Under the pieces are notes generated by a model. That model made no database searches, was not told where the DNA came from, and saw only the letters and a program-made list of their open reading frames with translations. This document shows positions 18,811 through 30,600 of a stretch of 64,000 nt of DNA, piece by piece. Both the position numbers and the translations under genes were made by a program. Within the stretch, counting starts at the first letter, position 1; every line of letters starts with the position of its first letter. Source of the DNA: Chryseobacterium sp. OSA05B (GTDB lineage Bacteria; Bacteroidota; Bacteroidia; Flavobacteriales; Weeksellaceae). The stretch spans positions 186,001 to 250,000 of the forward strand of contig NZ_JAHXYH010000001.1 in assembly GCF_019970065.1 (NCBI RefSeq), read 5' to 3'.

Positions 18811-19161
18811 ATGGCATCACAAAACCCGGTAATCAACCAAAACGGAACAGCCAGCATTAAATCAGGTCAATTTTGCACCTGGAACACAGCAAACGGCACA
18901 AACGCGACTATTACTATTGCTAACTCCAGCAGAAGCAACGTACTGAAATTCGCTATCTCAGGAGCACCTGCAACCGGTATTATTGTAGACGATCCTAGCC
19001 AGTCTAGATCAGTTTTCGATGGAGTTTACTCCTTGAAACCTAATTCTCCTAACGTTGTAGTTACTGCTTTTGGTGATTTTGGAGGCTCAACAGTCACGAT
19101 CACAAACATCACTAATGCTCAAAATGATGCTGAGGCAACTATTCAGTGCCAAACCAGCTAA
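18811..19161 (+). CDS. Small beta protein, first gene of the giant-protein operon
   Basis: 116 residues with no signal peptide. It is rich in Thr/Ser/Asn/Val with repeated beta strands (ATITIANSSRSNVLKFAIS, then GAPATGIIVDD, VYSLKPNSPNVVVTAFGDF, GGSTVTITNI), suggesting a single beta-sandwich-like domain. It has two cysteines (FCTW and IQCQTS). Its second half is paralogous to the next gene: GAP..., an F-(D/N)-G-(V/I)-(Y/H)-SLKP segment, then V-x-A-x-G-(D/N)-F and (I/L)N(I/L). Its stop overlaps the next gene by 38 bases. No family recognised. A structural or carrier role beside the giants is inference. Confidence 0.75.
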   Translation: MASQNPVINQNGTASIKSGQFCTWNTANGTNATITIANSSRSNVLKFAISGAPATGIIVDDPSQSRSVFDGVYSLKPNSPNVVVTAFGDFGGSTVTITNITNAQNDAEATIQCQTS

Positions 19162-19543
19162 GTGCAGCTATAAACTTCACTTTCAGATCCTTTTTTTAAT
19201 TATTCTTGGTCATACCCTGGCAATGGGTCAGGGTTTGATCAGGTCTAAAGCTGATACCGTATCACTTTCCCGTTTTGAATTTGCACAAAAACTGACCAAT
19301 AACGGAAGCGATTGTATCTGTTCGATCACCAATACCAGTCAGGCTAATATAGCTACGACCGTTTTGACCGGTGCCCCTGATGCTATCCAGCTGGACAGCG
19401 CAGAAATTTTCAATGGTATACATTCTTTAAAGCCCGGCCAACAAGTAATTGCTGTAGGCAACTTTGCAGGCAAGCAAATCACAGTATTAAATCTGTCACT
19501 GATGGATGTTGTGATTCTTGTTATGCTCTTCTGCCCTGGTTAA
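19124..19543 (+). CDS. Secreted paralogue of the small beta protein
   Basis: The frame opens at 19070. I choose ATG 19124 (139 residues) because it gives a positively charged start, a hydrophobic run (LHFQILFLIILGHTLAMGQ) and a mature domain beginning near GLIRSK. Starts further downstream would remove the leader. The mature part repeats the fold of the preceding protein (TGAPDAIQLDSAEIFNGIHS, LKPGQQVIAVGNFAGKQITV). The pair is therefore one copy without and one with an export signal. It overlaps the first gene by 38 bases and lies 26 bases before the 1217-residue gene. The C-terminus is hydrophobic (LMDVVILVMLFCPG). Confidence 0.65.
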   Translation: MMLRQLFSAKPAKCSYKLHFQILFLIILGHTLAMGQGLIRSKADTVSLSRFEFAQKLTNNGSDCICSITNTSQANIATTVLTGAPDAIQLDSAEIFNGIHSLKPGQQVIAVGNFAGKQITVLNLSLMDVVILVMLFCPG

Positions 19544-19569
19544 AGTATTCACAACCTATAATTATTCTT

Positions 19570-22500
19570 ATGGCACCATCCGAAACAGAGATCATATTCA
19601 GCAATGAAAATTCAGGAAATTCTGCGCTCTATATTTTTAATCAGGCAGGACAACATTGGACCGCTTTATTGCTTCCTGAGGGATCTTCTTATACCGACCT
19701 TACCATCAGCTTTCAGGTGGCAACACAGCAACAGGTCTACTTCCTGTTTGCCCAAGCAGCCCCCTCTGATATAAAGAACTTTATCGATAACTACAGGCCT
19801 TACCTGTTGACGTTCCGGCAGAATGTGACGGCCAACCTCACGACCGCATGGTTAAGCAGCCCGGATCAAAAACCTTCCACTCAGAATACAACGGTTCTCA
19901 ACTTTGCACAATTTGGCACCAGCGCGCCTTTTGTCGTGGGACAAACATTTAACGTAACTGTCGGCAGTGGCTTCGGTACGCTCTCCATCCAGAACAATAC
20001 CGTGATGCAGATGCAACCCGATGAAAATCCTAATGCTTTACGGCTTACCTGGACACCCGGCAATCCCAATATGACCTTTGCCAATAAGACATTGGGTACC
20101 AGCTCTTTGTTCAGAAGTGACATTACGATTCCTTTCAGCGGCCCGGGTACGGGCTCCTTCCGTTTTTTGCTGGGGCTGAATATGAACCTGGATTTTAAGG
20201 GATACGGTCTGCAAAACAACTATTACTATGGTGACAGCACAGCACCGTCTTACTTTGCTTATCCTATTCTGCAAACAGGCAGTACCAATGATTATCTCAT
20301 TACCCAGACTGAAATCGATCTCCTTGACGTAGCCAATAATGGAGGACTGAATACCTATTTCGCCATTACAGGTCAGATCTACAATGCCAATACTGGTAAA
20401 ACAAGATCAGCCAGCCTGCCCAGTTATTATGCCATCAATACCGGCTACCCTCTTACCTTATGGCCCGCAGTGGACATGGTAGATTCAGGGGCTCCGGTCA
20501 ATAATCTTTTTCCGACAGACCACAGTGCACGCTTTGTCATTTCCCCGCAGGATGCTGCAGGGATTAAATCATTTTACCTGTCTCCCGAAGGTGATTTCTA
20601 CCTCGATCCCGGTGTATCACAGGCTGCTTTTGCCGATGAAAGCGGACAGTACAGCTTACTGCCCGGTCTTTCCGGTACAGAAGTGGTTTCATTCACTCCC
20701 TATAAAAACAACGCCGGCACTATCACCGGCGACACCATACGTTTTATCTCAAAGCAGGCTGCCTTTGCGGCCAACTTTCCCGGTCAGGAAGTATCCCTGG
20801 CCAACCCCGGCACTGACAAACCCGTACTCGACGGCACTTATCTGACAGCATGGGCCAATATCGTTGCTTCCACACCCGGCAATGTGCAATATGCTTCACA
20901 GCCTCAGGGCGCATCTTTATACGCTAAAGATCATGGGGTGGCATCGCCCGGCAATAATATCACTGGGTTCCTCGGCTTTTACGAACCTTCGGTAGACATG
21001 CCTCAAACCACTGGTTTTGCGGTACCCATGGCGCCTTATCTTGGTGTAAACCCCGTACCTCCACCTAGTGCTGATGGTATCGGCACATTTGAATCCAAAG
21101 TACTCAGCGCGGAAAGAAAAACATTGATATCGGCGGCTTTCACTACACCACACAGCAGTAAAAGCAAGGCCAAAAGAGCCATGGCCAAAACTGCAGCTAC
21201 AGACTATACAGCCTCGACTACTCCACAGGGCCTGGTGGCCAATGTGAACAACAATGGTAACTGGAGTTTACTGAATCTGGCACAAAATACCGTCAACAGT
21301 GGTTCGCCTGAATACCTCAACCCGGAGGGGCACACTCCGGCAGCACCTCCACAATACCAGCTCAGCCTCATTAACCTGATGCCGGAAATGCAAAGCGCCT
21401 TCCTTACCAATCAGCAATTTCTGGTGGTGACCAATAATCAATATCTTGGCGATTTGTTTTCAACCATGAATACACCTGGCGGTGGTTCGAGCAGTCAACC
21501 TGGCTTCAACAATAAAATGTCCATTGAAGACTGGCCGTTTGATCTGAACGTAGGCACCAGCAATACCTACGCCGATTACAATAATGTATTGATCTTTAAA
21601 TTCTGCAAAGGTTCCATCATCGACCGGGTAAAAAATCCCAAAGAATGGACCCAGGCCAATGCATTTAACATAGATAAAAATAATACCGATTCCGCCGCTG
21701 CTTATAATCAGCTGGTTGCGGTATCATCCTGGCTGCAGACCTATCTGGAGGCAGCCGAAGATGCTTACAGCGCAGCACTGGCCGATCCTGCTTCCGGTCA
21801 GCTGGAATATTATCAGAAGTTTCACGCTATCATCAATGATCCCAATTGGAATGGTATTCTGGCTTTAAAAGCTACGATTGATTTACAGGAATTCCCGCAG
21901 CAATTAAAAGGATTAATCAGCGGTATCAACCTTAAAAACTTCTACGCGCATCATTTCGGAATAGAAGTGAACCGGGTAGATGCCAGTGGCGTGATCACCA
22001 TGGATCCCATCAGTTCATTGTTTGGATTGATCAATTACGTTGATCCCGCTTATGCCCAACAGATATCACAGGGACTGAACCCCAATAAGCCGGTACAGCC
22101 AGCAGCCGGAGCTACTTACGATTTCAAAGTATTATTCCTTCAGGTATTGTTTGAAAATACCGCTATCAAGGACTTTGCCAGTAAGTTACAGCTCACCATG
22201 AACAATCTGTTCTCCGATAAAGTGACTAGCACCAACAATCCGTATGGTTCGAACAGCCTGAACACGGTAGTACTGAACGGTACTTATCAGGATCATAACG
22301 GTACTCCGGTCTATGTTTTCGACAATAAAGACGATAATTTATTCTACTTTGACAGTAACCTGCTGACCAATGTAGAGATCACTAAAATACAATTCAACAC
22401 CCTCACGACAGATCCTGCGGCACTCGACATACAATCGAGATTTACCATGTGGGGCTACCTCAACTTCGATACGATGATCGCTCAGGCAACCACCCAAGAT

Positions 22501-23223
22501 GGTTCAGACTATCCGCTGGATGCTTTTTCCTTTGGTATCGCATCTAATGATGGCACCCTGCAACGCGGACTCAATTACAGTAATCTGTACGTAAACATGG
22601 CCTTTAATCTCAATACGCCAACGGTGACCACCTATGCTTTTGATGCCTCGCAGATCGCGTTTAACTCATCGCAAAGTAATGCCAGAGCCAACAGTCTTTA
22701 TCCCAATTTTGCTTTACAGATCAATAAGCTGTTGAGCGGTAATGACGATTCAGCACCATCGGGTCAGGGCTATTTAAAACTCTCCTTACCCGGCATCAAT
22801 GCTACAGGAATTACAGGGGATTGGTATGGTCTGCAGATGACGCTTAATATGGGTTCACCCGGCGAGTTGGCCAGCAGTATGGGTTTTAATGCCAGTCTGC
22901 TTATCGCATGGAGTCCAGGCTCTAAAATGGCAGCTCCCGGCTATAACGCTTTTGTAGGGATCAAGCTGCCCGGTACTGCCAGTAATGCCAAGCTGCTGAG
23001 CATACAGGGGGTATTGAAGCTGGCTGTCGATAAGCTGAGCCTTCAATATGTAGTGGACCAGCAGTCGTACCTGCTGACCCTGTCCAATATTGCTTTGAAA
23101 CTTCTGGGTATCCTGAAACTGCCACCGGGTGGTAACACTGACTTTCTTTTGTTCGGTAATCCCAATCCCGGAGCTACAGCCAAAAGTCTGGGCTGGTATG
23201 CTGCCTATAACAAAAATGTATAA
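19570..23223 (+). CDS. Large orphan protein (1217 aa) of the giant-protein operon
   Basis: It begins MAPSETEIIFSNENSGNSAL, has no signal peptide and ends without a T9SS domain. The N-terminal ~320 residues are beta-rich and Asn/Thr/Gly-rich with a TYFAITGQIYN segment. A Lys/Ala linker near residue 520 (SKSKAKRAMAKTAA) may divide domains. Middle segments are partly helical (YNQLVAVSSWLQTYLEAAEDAY). The C-terminus returns to beta repeats (KLAVDKLSLQYVVDQQSYLL, then LGILKLPPGGNTDFLLFGNP). Codons and base composition are richer in G+C than in the flanking genes. No catalytic motif or named domain recognised. Position suggests it works with the 3626-residue protein. Confidence 0.8.
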   Translation: MAPSETEIIFSNENSGNSALYIFNQAGQHWTALLLPEGSSYTDLTISFQVATQQQVYFLFAQAAPSDIKNFIDNYRPYLLTFRQNVTANLTTAWLSSPDQKPSTQNTTVLNFAQFGTSAPFVVGQTFNVTVGSGFGTLSIQNNTVMQMQPDENPNALRLTWTPGNPNMTFANKTLGTSSLFRSDITIPFSGPGTGSFRFLLGLNMNLDFKGYGLQNNYYYGDSTAPSYFAYPILQTGSTNDYLITQTEIDLLDVANNGGLNTYFAITGQIYNANTGKTRSASLPSYYAINTGYPLTLWPAVDMVDSGAPVNNLFPTDHSARFVISPQDAAGIKSFYLSPEGDFYLDPGVSQAAFADESGQYSLLPGLSGTEVVSFTPYKNNAGTITGDTIRFISKQAAFAANFPGQEVSLANPGTDKPVLDGTYLTAWANIVASTPGNVQYASQPQGASLYAKDHGVASPGNNITGFLGFYEPSVDMPQTTGFAVPMAPYLGVNPVPPPSADGIGTFESKVLSAERKTLISAAFTTPHSSKSKAKRAMAKTAATDYTASTTPQGLVANVNNNGNWSLLNLAQNTVNSGSPEYLNPEGHTPAAPPQYQLSLINLMPEMQSAFLTNQQFLVVTNNQYLGDLFSTMNTPGGGSSSQPGFNNKMSIEDWPFDLNVGTSNTYADYNNVLIFKFCKGSIIDRVKNPKEWTQANAFNIDKNNTDSAAAYNQLVAVSSWLQTYLEAAEDAYSAALADPASGQLEYYQKFHAIINDPNWNGILALKATIDLQEFPQQLKGLISGINLKNFYAHHFGIEVNRVDASGVITMDPISSLFGLINYVDPAYAQQISQGLNPNKPVQPAAGATYDFKVLFLQVLFENTAIKDFASKLQLTMNNLFSDKVTSTNNPYGSNSLNTVVLNGTYQDHNGTPVYVFDNKDDNLFYFDSNLLTNVEITKIQFNTLTTDPAALDIQSRFTMWGYLNFDTMIAQATTQDGSDYPLDAFSFGIASNDGTLQRGLNYSNLYVNMAFNLNTPTVTTYAFDASQIAFNSSQSNARANSLYPNFALQINKLLSGNDDSAPSGQGYLKLSLPGINATGITGDWYGLQMTLNMGSPGELASSMGFNASLLIAWSPGSKMAAPGYNAFVGIKLPGTASNAKLLSIQGVLKLAVDKLSLQYVVDQQSYLLTLSNIALKLLGILKLPPGGNTDFLLFGNPNPGATAKSLGWYAAYNKNV

Positions 23224-23256
23224 ACCTGTTGCTATAAACCTAAAAAATGATGTCTT

Positions 23257-24624
23257 ATGGCCCGTATCTTATATTGGAACATTGAAAAGTTCGGAATCAA
23301 CAAAATAAATGAACCCAGAGCGAAGCGGAAACGGGATGGAACGCTTACGATCCCTCCACCGCAGGCCGGTTACAGAAGAGAAGTGATCCGTACAACGCTT
23401 ATCCAGAATACCCCCGATATTTTTGTGGTGGTAGAAACATCTACAGGTACGGGCACTCCCGGCACGCTGATCACAGCAGGTGGAGAAACCGGAAGCCTGT
23501 TTTTGCTTCAACAGTTAAGAGTTTGGTTTCCTGCACCGAACGACTGGCGGCTTGTTCCTCCCCTCAGACTGGGACAGGGTAATGTGCAGGAAGGTATTTC
23601 CGTTTTTTATAATCATGCCAATGTACAGTTCACAGGTCCATGGGGCTGGCAGGGCGGAGCCAATCCCTCTGATTCAGTGGCCAATATCGGAGCTGGAAAT
23701 CTTGTTAATTACGGCATCAACTGGGCAGGTGCTCTCCCTGTGGGGAATGCACCCGGTGGAGGTAACCTGATCAATCCGGGAATACCCTACCGCCATCTGG
23801 CCGGTCAATGGCAATTCCGCGGACCTGTAGTGGGCGGTGTAGCACCGGTATTGGATTTTCCGAATGCTTTTAACAGAACTCCTTTTTTAACGACATTCTG
23901 GGAACCGGCAAACGGAGGAAGAACCATCAAATTACTTTCCTTTCATGCTTCTCCGAAAAAACAACAGTCGGCAGACGGTACCAACCAGCTTTCCTATATT
24001 CAGGAAATGACGACAAACCTTGCCGTCAATGAGGTAGGTGTAATCGTCGGGGACTTTAACGTTGATATTTTTAACACCCATTTCCAACCTATTGCTTATG
24101 ACCGGTTGCTGGGTAATTTTCCCGGAGGTGTCGGCTATACACGCCAGATCAACCCCACACCCAATGTATGGCCGGACAAAGGCTACGTATGTACCATGAT
24201 TAGGTCACATAATAGTGCAAGGCCATGGCAGACCAATGGATATCCCGGTTATGAGTATGTGATCCAGGATACTTTCTCGAGTGTGGATAATATATTGACC
24301 CGATATGGCGGAGGAACAGCTGTTGGACCCGCTACTAATATCACCATTGTGAACCGGGTGACCGGTACGACGTATAACCGTGATGCACCGCCGATAGTGG
24401 GCGCACCACCGGGAAGCCTGGTATACAATTCTGCTATGGCTTTGAATGCAGGAATGCCTGCGGCAGGATTACCTTCCGCTTTAGCACTTCCACCTGCAGG
24501 TCCTACGGGGCATGGCGGTTATGTTAGAGGCAATATTGGGGCTATGACCACTTTTGTTGGCTGGAACAATTACCGAAGGGTCAGAAGTACAAGTGACCAT
24601 ATGGGATTAATTGTAGACGTTTAA
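23257..24624 (+). CDS. Endonuclease/exonuclease/phosphatase (DNase I-like) family protein
   Basis: 455 residues with the EEP-fold signatures in order: WNIEKFG (Asn8, Glu10), VVVETS (Glu60), LLSFHAS (His230), VGDFNVD (Asp266, Asn268) and, at the very C-terminus, SDHMGLIVDV (His448). These are the metal-binding and catalytic positions of DNase I-like hydrolases, so an active phosphodiesterase, nuclease or phosphatase is likely. It is longer than typical bacterial EEP proteins, with Gly/Pro-rich insertions (about 130-190 and 360-420). It has no signal peptide, so it acts in the cytosol or leaves by another route. It lies 33 bases after the 1217-residue gene and 17 bases before the giant. Substrate unknown. 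Confidence 0.85.
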   Translation: MARILYWNIEKFGINKINEPRAKRKRDGTLTIPPPQAGYRREVIRTTLIQNTPDIFVVVETSTGTGTPGTLITAGGETGSLFLLQQLRVWFPAPNDWRLVPPLRLGQGNVQEGISVFYNHANVQFTGPWGWQGGANPSDSVANIGAGNLVNYGINWAGALPVGNAPGGGNLINPGIPYRHLAGQWQFRGPVVGGVAPVLDFPNAFNRTPFLTTFWEPANGGRTIKLLSFHASPKKQQSADGTNQLSYIQEMTTNLAVNEVGVIVGDFNVDIFNTHFQPIAYDRLLGNFPGGVGYTRQINPTPNVWPDKGYVCTMIRSHNSARPWQTNGYPGYEYVIQDTFSSVDNILTRYGGGTAVGPATNITIVNRVTGTTYNRDAPPIVGAPPGSLVYNSAMALNAGMPAAGLPSALALPPAGPTGHGGYVRGNIGAMTTFVGWNNYRRVRSTSDHMGLIVDV

Positions 24625-24641
24625 CCGAATAACATTTTATT

Positions 24642-27600
24642 ATGAGCTTATCCAAATTAGCTGCTACCTTCAGGAGCCAGGCCGCTGCCAATAATAATAA
24701 CATTACTATTAATGCAGCATCTTTTACCGATTCGGACCTGATCCCTCAGGCTGGGCTGGACGATCTTTTGTCCAAAAGCTACAAGCTGCCTGCCGATTCG
24801 TTTTTGTTGATCGACACCTCCGGCACTTCTATACCTGAGCCCGTGGAAAACACCCTAACGATTACCAACGCAACAGCGGCCATACTCAATGTAGAAAAGA
24901 TTAATACTTCCGTCACCCTGACCGTTACAGCGAATGATGCGGATGAAGTTCAGTTTACCATACAGATCAACCTCTCCAACTGGGTATTTGCAACAAGCTG
25001 GCAGTATATGACCGGCGGTGTATTTGACAATCTTCCTTACACTTCGCCTTCCTTTATTTTCAGTACGGATGAAGTGGCTGCTTTTAAATGGCAGCAGAAA
25101 AATATTTCATTAACGGAAGGGCAGAACTTTGCAGCACTTATTACACTGACCAAATGGCTGCAGCCTGTTGTAAATTTCTTTACTTCCTGGAGCTCATCCA
25201 CGCAGCTGGCTCTTGTGGGAAGTGTAGATCCTTCGCAGGTCAACAACGAAGATATCGTTTATCCTGATCTTGATCTTTTTGTCAATGTAGATGCCACCCT
25301 GATATCCCTGGGATTTCTGAAAGTCAGCAACCCTGGTATAGGGTTTCAGATCAAAACCGAAGAAGAAACCATTCCCACAGAACCGGAAGATGAAGGAGAT
25401 GCATTGCGGCTTGAGTACGAAACGGATGATGGGTTGATGCCCACAGCGGGTGAGACGGAAAAAGTACAGACGCCTATACTCTATTTCCGCCTGTTACTGG
25501 CAGCCGGCGATGCTATTGTACTGAATTTTAGCGCAGCCGTTGAATCTGGATCCTCTTCCTTCCTGCTGAATGTAGCTTCCGAACCGGACAAACCCCTTAC
25601 CCCGCTCAGTTTATTTGGACTGATGGCCGGGCAGAACTGGTTTCAGACAATCCCACCCACTCTACAGCAGTACCTCAACAGTATTTCTTTCAAAGGATTT
25701 AATACCTCTCTGGATTTCAACAACGGGCTGAGCATAACCAGCGTATCAGCATATATAGGATCGAATGGCGCATGGACGCTTTTCGACAATTTTGTTATTG
25801 AGCAATTCGATGTGAACTGGGTCATCATTGGTCCGGGTACCACGAATGCACAAAGTTTATATTTCAGTGCCAGAGTCAACTTCTTCCCCACTATATTTGT
25901 GGGAGGTTTCGATGTGGAGATCACTTCAGACCTGACGCTTTCTGCTGCCTTTACCGGATCGGTTACGTTTAACAATTTATTATCAGCCATTACAGGAGGA
26001 GCTATTAACATTCCTGAAAATTTACTGCTGGTTGAGTTTACCGCTTTCGGTATCAATATGGATATCAACAGCAAATATTATGAGTTTTATGCCAACGCCA
26101 ATATTGACATTAATTTCATCACGAATGTTTCGGTAACTGATGGTACCCTGCGCCTGACTTCTTCTTCACCTGCAAGCGGTTCAGGTCCAAGTATATTTAC
26201 AGCACAGGTATCGGGATTATTTGCCATTGGCAGCCTGCAGCTCAATACGGATGTGAATTACAATTCATCTGACGGATGGGACTTAAGTCTGGCTATGCCT
26301 GAAGGCAGTAATTTAAATCTGGGCGAACTCATTAAACAATTATTCCAAACCATCAGTCTGCCTACCAGCTTCCTTCCCGACAGCTTAAATATTACACAAT
26401 TCTCCCTCAATGCCACCATTCCAAGCGGAACAGGAAAAAGCAGCTATGAAGTAAAAGGAGGTCTGCAATGGATCTTTAATTTCCCGATTATCGATCAGAA
26501 AATCAATATTATTGCCAATCTCTGGCTGAAATATGAAGCCGCAAGCAATGATTCTGCCACCGGAAAATACTCCGGCGGTGTATTGGGAAGTGTAACCTTG
26601 GATTACTTCAATGCCACCGTTGGCATCAGCTATAATTTCTCCGAAAACAACCAGCAGCTCGCCATTACCTGGGAAGGTTTTACCGCCATGTATGATATAA
26701 GTGGACAAAGCCGTACCATTGTTTTCTCCATTAAAAACTGGACTTTGGGCGGATTGATCACTTCTTTCATGAAGATGCTGTTCAACCCGACATTTGAACT
26801 CGATGCTCCATGGGATATACTGAACAAAATAAGTCTGGACGGATTCTCGGTGACTTACAACCTCGACACAAAAGACATCAAGGTTACCTATAAACTGCCT
26901 AAAACGCTTAACCTTGTATTCATCAATATTAACGGCATCAACCTTACCAAAACCGAGAAAGGGGTATTCATTACCTTCGACGGTAGTTCCGTGGTGCCTT
27001 CTATCAACGACAGTAACCTGTTCAAGCCTTCCACCGGCGGACAGGACATTCAGAAAATGCCGGAAGTACCGGGACAGGGCAACCAATATTTCGATCTGCG
27101 TTTGCTGGCCATGGGTCAGCACGTAGAATTGGTCAATCCAGCCCAATATAATTCCATTAAAGATGTAACCAAGGCCATGCAGGAAGCCTTTACCGAACCT
27201 AAACCGGGTACCGTGCCTATAGGACCGGGTTCTGGCAATACCCTGTTGCAGTTCAACGAAGACAGCAACTGGCTGATCGCCACCAATTTTGGGATACTGA
27301 ATGCAGGTACCAAGGATAAACCGGTATGGACACTGGATATGCAGGTTGTGTTTAACGATCCTAATCTGTACGGTCTGCGCATCGCCATGGCAGGTGGCAA
27401 AGCCAAGATATTCGAAGGGCTTGATTTTGAGATCATGTATAAAAAGATCTCCGATTCTATCGGGGTCTATCAAATAGATCTGACACTGCCTAATGCCCTG
27501 CGCTATCTGCAGTTTGGAGCAGTCAATATTACGCTGCCTTCCCTTGGCATTGAAATTTATACCAACGGTGATTTCATGGTGGATATTGGATTCCCTTATA

Positions 27601-30600
27601 ACATGGACTTCTCCCGTTCGTTCACGCTGCAGGCCATTGTGCCACCGGGTATCCCTGCTATGGGTTCAGGAGGTCTCTATTTCGGCAAACTCAGCAGCGC
27701 CACGACCAATAAAGTCCCTAAAACCAATTACGGAAACTTTAATCCGGTGATCGTATTTGGAATCGGCTTGCAGGTAGGTGTGGGCTATAGCGTAAATTAT
27801 GGTATACTTGATGCCGGTTTCAGCATCACCATGTTTGGTATTATTGAAGGAGTGATCGCCGCCTACTATCCTTACAGCGGAGCTTTACAGGAAAGCAATA
27901 AGGAACAGGTAGAAACCTCTTATTATTATTACCTGCAGGGCACCATTGGAATTATTGGTAAATTATACGGTTCTATCGACTTCGGGATCATATCGGCCAG
28001 TGTCAATATTACCGTCATGGTTTATGCACAGGCTACTTTTGAAGCCTATAACAAAATACCACTGGCAATTGTAGCTTCAGTGGATGTCAGGGTTTCCGCT
28101 AAACTGAATCTGGGGATCTTCTCCATTACCATTCACTTTACGTTTACGGCCAAAATACGCTTTGACCTCACCATTGGGACAGACCAAACCGCCAAAGCGC
28201 CTTGGAACAACAATCTTGGAGCGCCACATGCTGCTGCCCGGTTGTCTACACCTGCGGCTACTGTACGAATTGCACCAGCCCGCAGAGCAACACCGCTTGA
28301 TGGTGCTTTGCCTATTGAATTTGCAACCCTTGATGCATTTGATGTAACAGAGGAAATCTGGCCTGATCAAATGGTGATAAGACGTTCACCTCATATGCCT
28401 ATTAACTACAGTTCTGTATTAGCAGCAACTTCTGCGGATAGTCTGCCTACATTGAATCTGTATTTTGTGCCTCACTTGACCGTTGCAGGGCCTGAAAACG
28501 GAAACCTGAAAGACCAGACTGCACAATATGTAGCGACCCTGTTCACCGATGCACCTGATCCATCAGGTGACGGCAGTGGAGCTACAACTTCTTTTGAATA
28601 TTTATGCGCTGACTTCTTCCGTTGGCTGGTGCTGAACTATATTGATCATACTCCATCACAATCTGCCCGTGCAGAAGTAGATACGGAAGGTATTTCAAAA
28701 GCGGATCTCGATGCTTTGATCGCCTTCCTGTCCAGCGAAAGTAATCCTTTCCCTATACCAACCCATGATCTGCTCAGCTTCCTGCAAAACAGCTTCCAGG
28801 CGGTTAACGTTCAGTTGCTGCAAGACAATCTGACCGCAGCAGCCATCTTCCCTATGTTCTTTGATCTTGAACTGAAGGTGCCTGATATCTCATTGGACAT
28901 TCAGTTCAATAATTATAATATGGCCACACAGGAATACCTGTCGGCTGTAAAAGAATGGTTCAATGAACTGGCTGTAAAAGTTCAGGAAGAAACAGCGACT
29001 GCTGCGAGATTTGCAGTATCCGATCCACAGCAATGGAGTATGTCTACCTTTGTGTTTGAAGATTATTTTGTACTCTTAGGCAAGCAGCTGGCAGGTTATG
29101 CATCCGATGCGATGGACAACTTTACCTATCGTCTCAGCAATGGCAACAGCTTATCTGCTATGGTCAACTGGGCTAATGGTATTAGTGTTGACGGAACGAG
29201 CAATAAGGTTTATGTACAGGACATCGCTATCGCTAATCAGACTCATCCGCTTACCGGCAATAATCCGGTAGTCATAACGGGTGTCATGTATGATATTGCA
29301 GATGGCGATACCTTCACTTCTGTGGCGGCTATATATGCCATTACAGCAACCATGCTGATCACAGAAAATGCAGCTGTGCCGGGATTACTGGCACCTCAAA
29401 CGCTTACTTATAAAGGCAATTCCTATAATGTACTGGCTACCGATACCATCAATGCAGTAGCAGCCGGATTAAAAACAACGGTTAGTGATCTTGCCGCTGA
29501 TACCAGTTTCCAAAATACAGCAGTTCTCATGATGGGCAGCTGGCTGATCATTGGTGCGGCCATCTATACGGCCAAAAACGAAGACACCTTTAATGGCATC
29601 TGCACGGACGTATACAAAAAACTCGACGTAAGTGCTTTACTGATGCAAAACCAGATAACGCCAGGATTATTCATTGCAGGTAACGGCTTTGAATACAATA
29701 CGATCCCATATACTATTGTACCGGGTGATACGCTTACCAGTATGGCAGCTGCTATTTCCATATTAGCAAATGCTACGGTTACCCCTCAGGACCTTGCGGC
29801 TGATTTACAGGTACAGGCCCTGCAAATCCAGCCGCTGGGTCAGGTATTGGTTCAGCCGTTTATCCATACTACCGTTTCCTTCGGCGATGCAGCTGAGGCT
29901 GACACGCTGGATACATTAGCACAACAATATAATACTACTGCAGCCCTCTTGGCCACCAATTATGCCAACCAGCAGCAGGACAAATTATTCTACGACGGCA
30001 AAGGATATACCAATGCCAATATTCCGGGTCTGCAATACCTTACCGTAAGCAGTATTCTGGAATACTTTACCGATAATAATTCTTATGGACAACTGTCTGG
30101 TATGGTATCACGTTATCAATTACATGGTATGCGTCTGCCTACCACTCTTCCGGGCCTTACCCTTTCGGCTGGTTCACCTTGTACCGGTTCCAATTGCGCC
30201 CTATATGCACTGACCGGTCAGGAATTTGCGCTGCCGGCTACCATACCTGCCGACTTCTCGATACAGCTGATCAACAATTCTTTAAGCTGGCTGCAGTTTA
30301 ACGGAAAAACAATGAAGGAAGAAGGTGGCAACACCCTCAATATAACCTTAACGACTGAAGATCTTAACCAAATCAGTACCCTGCTTACCTATGCACAGGA
30401 AACAGGCATACAGCCGGATGTACTGGAACTCGCGCCTATGCAGCCTTTCAATCTGCAGGCGGTACAATACACTTTCCAGACTACTACAAAATGGCAGACA
30501 TCAGGAGCGTTGAATTTACCTTACGGATCTCCGGGAGACCAAAGCAATGTATCACCACTGATCTGGCAGTTCCCTTCCGGTATGCTCAACCAACTGGCAC

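Noticed and set aside
26385..27473. 362-codon minus-strand frame inside the giant gene
   Set aside because: A shadow of the plus-strand frame, which has continuous coding signal. The antisense translation is His/Gln-rich and unlike a real protein.
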